From Excoecaria cochinchinensis (taxonomy: Eukaryota; Streptophyta; Magnoliopsida; Malpighiales; Euphorbiaceae): a stretch of 64,000 nucleotides of DNA. Position 1 is the stretch's first letter; the number at the start of each line of letters is the position of its first letter. Below the pieces are notes generated by a model. The model was not told the origin of the DNA and ran no database searches. It worked only from the letters and a program-made list of their open reading frames with translations. The DNA lies in NCBI GenBank assembly GCA_947683425.1, contig CANTUQ010000037.1:5472501-5536500 (forward strand), in the 5' to 3' direction. The position numbers and the translations under genes are program-made. This document shows, in pieces, positions 58,877-64,000 of the stretch.

Positions 58877-60727
58877 ATATTAATATTTGTTAATATTATA
58901 TATATATTAATATATATATATACAGATATTAATATTTGTTAATATTATATATATATTAATATTTGTTAATATATATATATATCTTTATTAATATTTGTTA
59001 ATATTTATTAAATAACTTGTAATATATAGTTATAGATAACGCCGTTGCACATCAAAAATCGGTACCATAAATATATAGTAATTGTGTAATATAAAATAAA
59101 GAAGAAAACTTACTGTAGCTCCTCGTCTCGCACCATTTGGGCTTATCCACCGTCTAGTTCTTTGCACGTACCATTGCATGTATTCAGATCGAAAATGCAA
59201 TGGCCGTCTTCGAAGTTGGCCAACAACAACACGACCATGCCGGTTATTCCATTCATTTATAAAGGCTGCAAACTATATCGCCCAATTCACCTGAGTTTGT
59301 CCACGCATATCAATTGTATGCAGATTGTCTTGTATAAGTGGGCGCGATGGGATTTGCTGGTCAAAACCGAATTGACGCATGACCCTGTCAGGATGGTGCC
59401 ACTCTATGATATAGAAACATATCAACGGAACGACAGCCATCCAACTTTGTTGGCCACTCCTACATATATCGGGAAGCAATTGAATTACATTATGGTACGG
59501 CTCCCATTCAAACTGCATAGCAAATTATCACATGTCTTCTTAAATATTCATTAAAATTAATTTTTAAGCATAATTTAATCTACCAACATATATACAAAAA
59601 TTGCACAAAGTACCTCTTCTAGTCCTTGCGTATCAAATATTTCGCGGTATGTCCATATATCCCTTCTATATGTGACATTTCGATCCAATGTGCCACTCCA
59701 CCTAATCAAATAAGGTCATCACATATCATATCGCATAATTCAAACAAATATTATTTAAACTTTAATAACACTAAAAATCATAAAAATATTTTTACCTAAT
59801 TCCGTAAGGTAAAGCTGTGTTTAAAGTTTGAGGCTGTAAATGTTCCGGCCTAAACTGATGAAGTCGCTCCCACGCCCATATCTGAAGAAGTTGTAAATAT
59901 CCAGCGACTCCTTTAGCATCTGGACGGGTTGCCCGACATAATTCTCTATATAACCAGCCTAAACAAGCCGATCCCCAACTATATTGCCCTACTGAGTCCA
60001 AATCCTCCAACAAAGGTAGGAACATTAAGTGCACCGTGCTGGATGATTGAGATGAAAATAACAAACCTCCAAAACACCGTAGTATCCAAGCACGAGCATG
60101 CTGTTGCAATAACTCATGTGTGGCATTTTCGGGAATTTCGCCAAACACACTATCCAACCAAGTCATTTTTATTTTTCCACCACGCATATCTCCAGCGGGA
60201 GGAACTACTCCAAGTAAATTATAACATAAAGTCCCCCAATCAAGATTAGTCCTTCCCGTTACAGGCCTACCCTCTATCGGTAACCCTGTCAACACTCCCA
60301 CATCCTGAAGGGTTATTGTCGTCTCACCACATGCGAGGTGAAATGTGTGAGTTTCCGGTCTCCACCTCTCAATAAGTGCAGTAATAAAATTCCAATCAAC
60401 ATTTATCAATCCAATACGGGCTATTCCTAACAATCCTGCTGATGTTATATAGGGTAAAATTCTAGGATTAATCTGTCGGTAATGCTCAAATACACTTCCT
60501 CTACGTGTCCTCAAAACGTCTCTTTCAACCTTTGAATTAATTTCAAACACATACCATTAAAGGTAATAAAAAATTAATCATTAATCTACATAATATATAA
60601 AATAAAAATTAAAAATTACCGAATTATTCCATATGGCATCCGATCGATGTTTTCTTTGTAATGATAGTAACTCTCCATTAATCGAACCAGGATTTATTCG
60701 TATAGCTCCTAAATGATATGGATCCAT
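57875..60727 (-). pseudogene. Plant mobile domain (PMD, MAIN/MAIL1-like) gene in the MULE, five exons, two in-frame stops
   Basis: Exons on the minus strand: 60727-60620, 60529-59796, 59701-59614, 59512-59114 and 58567-57875. All have GT/AG borders and join in frame to 673 codons. The start is MDPYHLGAIRINPGS. PMD blocks include ALIERWRPETHTFHLACGE, TITLQDVGVLTGLPIEGRPVTG, WILRCFGGLLF, LGWLYRELCRATR and LQIWAWERLHQFRP. The C-terminal third is low-complexity and ends YPGRNRRPTRCGTGSHF. Stops are TAG at 59275-59273 and TAG at 58282-58280. PMD proteins of the MAIN/MAIL1 family act in the plant nucleus in silencing and genome stability, and PMDs are known to occur within MULE and gypsy elements. 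The role for the element is unknown. No frameshift is seen. Confidence 0.82.
58605..59020. repeat. Multi-palindrome module, copy 2 (inside a PMD intron)
   Basis: It repeats the 57340-57600 module, including the upstream ACCCAATTATTAATTA, TTGTAAAAATA and the GGAGGGAGACC, (CA)n(TA)n(TG)n and GGAGGAGCA.CTGCGTCAGGTGCTCCTCC stems. The whole lies in intron 4 of the PMD gene (58568-59113) and is extended by extra (TA)n/ATTAATATTTGTT repeats. Confidence 0.75.
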
Positions 60728-61369
60728 GTTCGAACTTGCAATTCAAAAAAAAAAAAAACTAACCGCTACCAAATATTTATGCTAAATAATTTTATTTACA
60801 TAATTCTTTTCTCCATAACTTATACATGTAAACTAATAAACAAATAAATAATAACTGTAAAATTTTACTATTACCATAAAAATTTCCAAACTAATCATTA
60901 TATACAACATGAAACTATTTGCTTGTAATTAATTTTTTTCCTAACAAATAACGATTACAAATTTGCTATTGTTAAATTTATTTAAATTAACTTAAACATT
61001 TTCAAAAAGAATTTAAGTAGCAATATCATACCTATAATGTTGACAATTGGTAATTTTCAGAAATTCCAACACCTAAAATTAACATATAATATCTAATTAA
61101 TAATAATAATAATAATAATATAAATTTTTAATTAATATTAAATATAATAATAAATAATATTATCTTACTTGATTGTATTATGTCAAAAAGAAGCCGGCAC
61201 GATTTTTGTTCCTTGGATGCAAAATACACTTCCACAGATTGATACAAACAATGCAAATGAAAGAGGTAAAGAAATAGAGAGAAAAGAGCAAAAACTGATA
61301 CAAACAATGCAGATATGAAGCTCAAACAATGCAAATGAAAGAGGTAAAGAAAAAAAATGGCTCAATTAT

Positions 61370-61615
61370 GCTCTCCCTGCAGCTCCACGTGAAGCTGCAG
61401 GGGGCTGCATCTTTGCTGGAAACCGGCGCCAGGTGGCACCGGTTTCCTGCTCTCCCCTGCAGCTCCACGTGAAGCTGCAGGGGGCTGTAGCCTTGCTGGA
61501 AACCGGCGCCACATGGCGCCGGTTTCCAGCTCTCCCCTGCAGCTCCACGTGAAGCTGCAGGGGGCTGCAGCCTTGCTGGAAACCGGCGCCACATGGGCCG
61601 ATTTCCAGCAAATCT
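61370..61615. repeat. Three 80-bp tandem repeats at the right end of the MULE
   Basis: Units start at about 61377, 61457 and 61537, a regular 80-bp spacing. Each holds an imperfect 24-bp palindrome centred on CACGTG and a hairpin of GGAAACCGGCGCC type (61418-61447, 61498-61527, 61578-61608). The array lies about 0.65 kb upstream of the PMD gene start and could act in its promoter. Confidence 0.8.
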
Positions 61616-61639
61616 GCTCCTATACCGACACCAACAGGT

Positions 61640-61724
61640 GCCGGTTTTTAGCACCCCAGCCGGCTGAACCGGCTGGGCCCACCCCTGTCAGAAACCGGCG
61701 CACTGTTGTGCCGGTTTCTGGCAC
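61640..61724. repeat. Further GC-rich hairpins at the right end of the MULE
   Basis: Inverted repeats CCAGCCGGCTGAACCGGCTGG (about 61654-61675) and CAGAAACCGGC...GCCGGTTTCTG (61689-61721). The latter uses the same stem as the left array. Confidence 0.7.
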
Positions 61725-61812
61725 CCCATTTCCCTAAATTCTTTTACTGTAGCCCCTTTTCCCTAAATACTTTATAATTTCACCCCATTTTTAAAAAAAA
61801 CAACTATTAATA

Positions 61813-62539
61813 ATAGTTTCCATTATTATAATTTATAAATATGAGTATGTTTTGTACTTTAGTTATCGAAAGTTATTCACTTGTCAATATCAATGAGTGA
61901 TAAATTAGTATTAAATTATTTTTTCTGTCTTCTAGAGCATTTATTTAATTTTTTTATTATATTGACATTAAATTTTAATGATTTGTATTTTATTTATATT
62001 TGTATTTTAAAAACTTTTATATTTTATATTTTAATTTTATAGATACATTTTTTTGTTATGAAGTACAGGATAACTGTATATGTTTAATTTTTTAATGATT
62101 AACCGATGGTTGATAGTTAACCACATATATTTAATGGTTAACCACTAATTGGTTAATTAGTTAACAGGTTGTTAATGGACTGCACTTTAATTTTAATTTT
62201 AAAAAATCGATATTAATAGATTAGATTTTAGAAATAGGCTATGAATGGTAACTAGTCCATGTATCCCTATTTTAAAGTATTAAATAATTATTTTATTGTC
62301 TAACACTTTCAAATACATCATTAATATAAATAACCAAACAATCACTAAATAATTAATATTCCATTTGATTTCACAAACAACTTTTCACTATATTATTATT
62401 ATTATTATTAAAAAAATCATAATCAACAATTTATTTTATTAAACTCTCTTAATAAAGTAATATTAGATATATCTAAAGTGAAATTTGTCCCCAAAGTATT
62501 GAAATACTTTGAATTTTTTTTTTAAAGCCACTAAAGAGT
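61813..62539. other. AT-rich DNA with a worn hAT-family copy
   Basis: No gene. Around 62080-62270, GATTAACCGATGG, GTTAACCACTAATTGGTTAA and related words resemble the GGTTAACC-rich hAT family of 11725-12416. Confidence 0.45.
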
Positions 62540-62549
62540 GGAAAACGGT

Positions 62550-62984
62550 GGGTTAATTTCTTCGGTGTTAACTTAACTTTGTGGCTTGTAACGATTTGGT
62601 CACTAAACTTCAATTTGTAACGAAAAAATAACTCATCTATTATTTTGTAACGAAAAAATCACAATGATCGGAAATTGTGCTCGCCGGCAACCGGCATATG
62701 ATCGGTATGGAAAAGCCTAATGACACGTTAAAAATTTTGTCATGTCAGATTAGAGTTAATTTCTGTGGTGGTCACTAAACTTTGTGTCTTAAAACGATAT
62801 AGTCACTAAACTTCAACTTTGTGCCGTGCAGATCATGCGCCGGTTACCGGCGAGCACAATTTCCGATCATTGTGATTTTTTCGTTACAAAATAATAGATG
62901 AGTTATTTTTTCGTTACAAATTGAAGTTTAGTGACCAAATCGTTACAAGTCACAAAGTTGAGTGACCACCGAAAAAATTAACCC
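62550..62984. mobile_element. Mutator-type MITE with long near-identical TIRs and 10-bp TSD (435 bp)
   Basis: The left arm (62550-62700) and the reverse of the right arm (about 62830-62984) are almost identical over about 150 bp, starting GGGTTAATTTCTTCGGTG and GGGTTAATTTTTTCGGTG. It is flanked by the perfect 10-bp duplication GGAAAACGGT (62540-62549 and 62985-62994). The interior repeats the outer arm once more as a shorter direct copy (TTAATTTCTGTGGTGGTCAC near 62756). No coding frame. Confidence 0.9.
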
Positions 62985-62994
62985 GGAAAACGGT

Positions 62995-63536
62995 GCATAT
63001 TTGCCAATGCAAGAGTAAATATGAACAATTTTTAGTATTTAAAAAAATATGAATATTTTTATTAATAGCAAATATGAAAAATGATCCATATTTATCATTC
63101 AAAATATTGAATAATGGCAAAATCGTACATTTTTAATATTTTAGAGGTGTTTTTTTTTTTTAAAATAAACTTAAAAGACAAATTTGTACATTTTTTAATA
63201 CTTTAAAGAAACATTTGGCCCTTTTATCCTATATCTATTATTTTAATGGCTAAACACTTGCATTTAAAATAAAAAATTTAAATGTTTAGACATCAAAATT
63301 TTAATGAAAATATTTTAATTTAGTTTTATATTTTAGTTGAATCAAAATTTTTAATTGAATATTTGAATATTTTAGTGGGTTATTTTTTTTTTTTAAAGTA
63401 AACATACATGGGGTATTTTTGAAAATTTTCTTAATTGAATGGGTCAATTGAACCCATTCAATCAAAGGCACTTACGCCCTCCCCGCATGTGTGTCCATAT
63501 GTATGCATATGCATGCATGCATATATACATTATACG
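62995..63536. other. AT-rich spacer
   Basis: No gene. It contains a 30-bp-scale palindrome (TTGAATGGGTCAATTGAACCCATTCAA near 63433-63460) and a TGCATATGCATGCATGCATATAT run near 63503-63526. Confidence 0.45.
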
Positions 63537-64000
63537 TGTGAGTCCCAATTATATAATCTAGAGGGGGTTGAATAGATCATTTCATTATTTTTTCGTGGTC
63601 TGGATATGTTAGAAAACAAACAATTGATATGCAAATTTTTATCATTATAATAAATTCATTTTATGCAAATTTACTTAATGTAATTTTTTGATTATCCTTT
63701 ATCATTAAAAAACAACACCTATGGACGAAGTTATTGATGAGAAGAAATCAGACTTTCATGGGATAGATAAATTTATAAAAATCAAGTTTATCTCGTTTTT
63801 CTAGAACACAGGCAATTTTTCTGATTCTGTTCTATAGAATACAGAACAGGTAAAAACAGTTAATTTCAGCATTAGTTGTAAAACACAAATTAGAAGAGAT
63901 TAAGGGATAGAAAAGTTTAACACCGCTATTTATAGATGTTCGGCCATTGCCTACATCCTCTCCTTAAGACAATTTGTTTTAAGAGTTTCTCTCTTTCTAT
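63537..64000. repeat. Probable start of another copia-type LTR, cut by the window end
   Basis: TGTGAGTCCC..., AGAGGGGGTTGAATAGATC and TTTATAGATGTTCGGCCATTGCCTACATCCTCTCC resemble copia LTR blocks. The GTTCGGC..TGCCTACxTCC segment also occurs in the LTRs of element C. The far end is outside the window, so this is tentative. Confidence 0.4.

Larger units (their letters stand above)
53363..61803. mobile_element. Mutator-like element carrying a transposase gene and a convergent PMD gene (8.4 kb)
   Basis: Flanked by the perfect 9-bp duplication CTATTAATA (53354-53362 and 61804-61812), the MULE target-site length. The left end GGGCTTTTTTTGAAAGTGGGG and the reversed right end TTGTTTTTTTTAAAAATGGGG pair. 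The similarity continues, at about two thirds identity by eye, over roughly 90 bp to shared CAGAAACCGGC words. Inside are GC-rich hairpin arrays at each end, a mudrA-type transposase (+, 54124-57208) and a PMD gene (-, 60727-57875), their 3' ends facing each other. The layout recalls maize MuDR, which also has two convergent genes, but the second gene here is unrelated to mudrB. Both genes carry premature stops. Confidence 0.88.

Noticed and set aside
61370..61615. CRISPR-like regular repeats
   Set aside because: Units are contiguous 80-bp tandem copies with no variable spacers. The setting is a plant transposon end.
61322..61737. Open frames of 74-110 codons in several frames
   Set aside because: Translations of the 80-bp tandem repeat in all frames (repeating SCRG and LQLHVEL words). 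Repeat artefacts, not genes.
1..64000. tRNA or rRNA genes
   Set aside because: No cloverleaf with A and B boxes or rRNA-like block was noticed. The TGGTATCAGAGC matches are primer-binding sites beside LTRs.

Overview
The window looks like repeat-rich intergenic DNA from a flowering-plant nuclear genome, probably a eudicot, though the species cannot be named from it. It is strongly AT-rich and holds plant-type Ty1/copia, Ty3/gypsy (Tat-like) and L1-type LINE retroelements, hAT- and Mutator-like DNA transposons, and Stowaway-type MITEs. I see no convincing full-length host gene. The only possible host locus is a small, weakly supported one at about 28.5-29.0 kb.

Layout. 0.5-7.5 kb: a decayed minus-strand gypsy element with one recognisable LTR (7001-7510) and, beyond its integrase, a remnant gene on the opposite strand. 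7.5-12.6 kb: AT-rich DNA with MITEs and two hAT-like elements with 8-bp target duplications. 12658-17867: an apparently intact, very young Tork/Tnt1-like copia element with 364-bp LTRs (3 differences), a perfect 5-bp TSD and one uninterrupted 1326-aa polyprotein. 17.9-30.7 kb: mostly non-coding, with several MITEs and two long-TIR Mutator-like elements.

30767-45263: a three-level nest. A hAT-like element holds an old copia (A, 31141-44333, Ivana/Oryco-like, LTRs about 5% diverged). The left LTR of A is split by a younger Tork-like copia (B, 31282-36590, LTRs about 2% diverged). The untranslated leader of A carries a cluster of nine perfect CACGTG boxes. 45.9-46.3 kb: a GC-rich hAT-like element. 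47.36-52.67 kb: an L1-type LINE whose second ORF keeps one frame over 1351 codons and is broken only by four in-frame stops.

53363-61803: the most interesting unit, an 8.4-kb Mutator-like element with a perfect 9-bp TSD. It carries a two-exon mudrA-type transposase on the plus strand and, convergent to it, a five-exon gene for a plant mobile domain (PMD, MAIN/MAIL1-like) protein. Both ends have arrays of short GC-rich hairpins, and two copies of a multi-palindrome module lie inside. Both genes have premature stops but no frameshift. 62550-62984 is a Mutator-type MITE with a perfect 10-bp TSD, and the window ends inside what looks like another copia-type LTR.

Together the genes are element machinery: Gag, protease, integrase and RT/RNase H for copying through RNA; endonuclease and RT for the LINE; DDE transposase plus PMD protein for the Mutator-like element. 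Only the copia at 12658-17867 appears able to encode all its own functions. Coordinates of TIRs, TSDs, LTRs and splice sites were read by eye.
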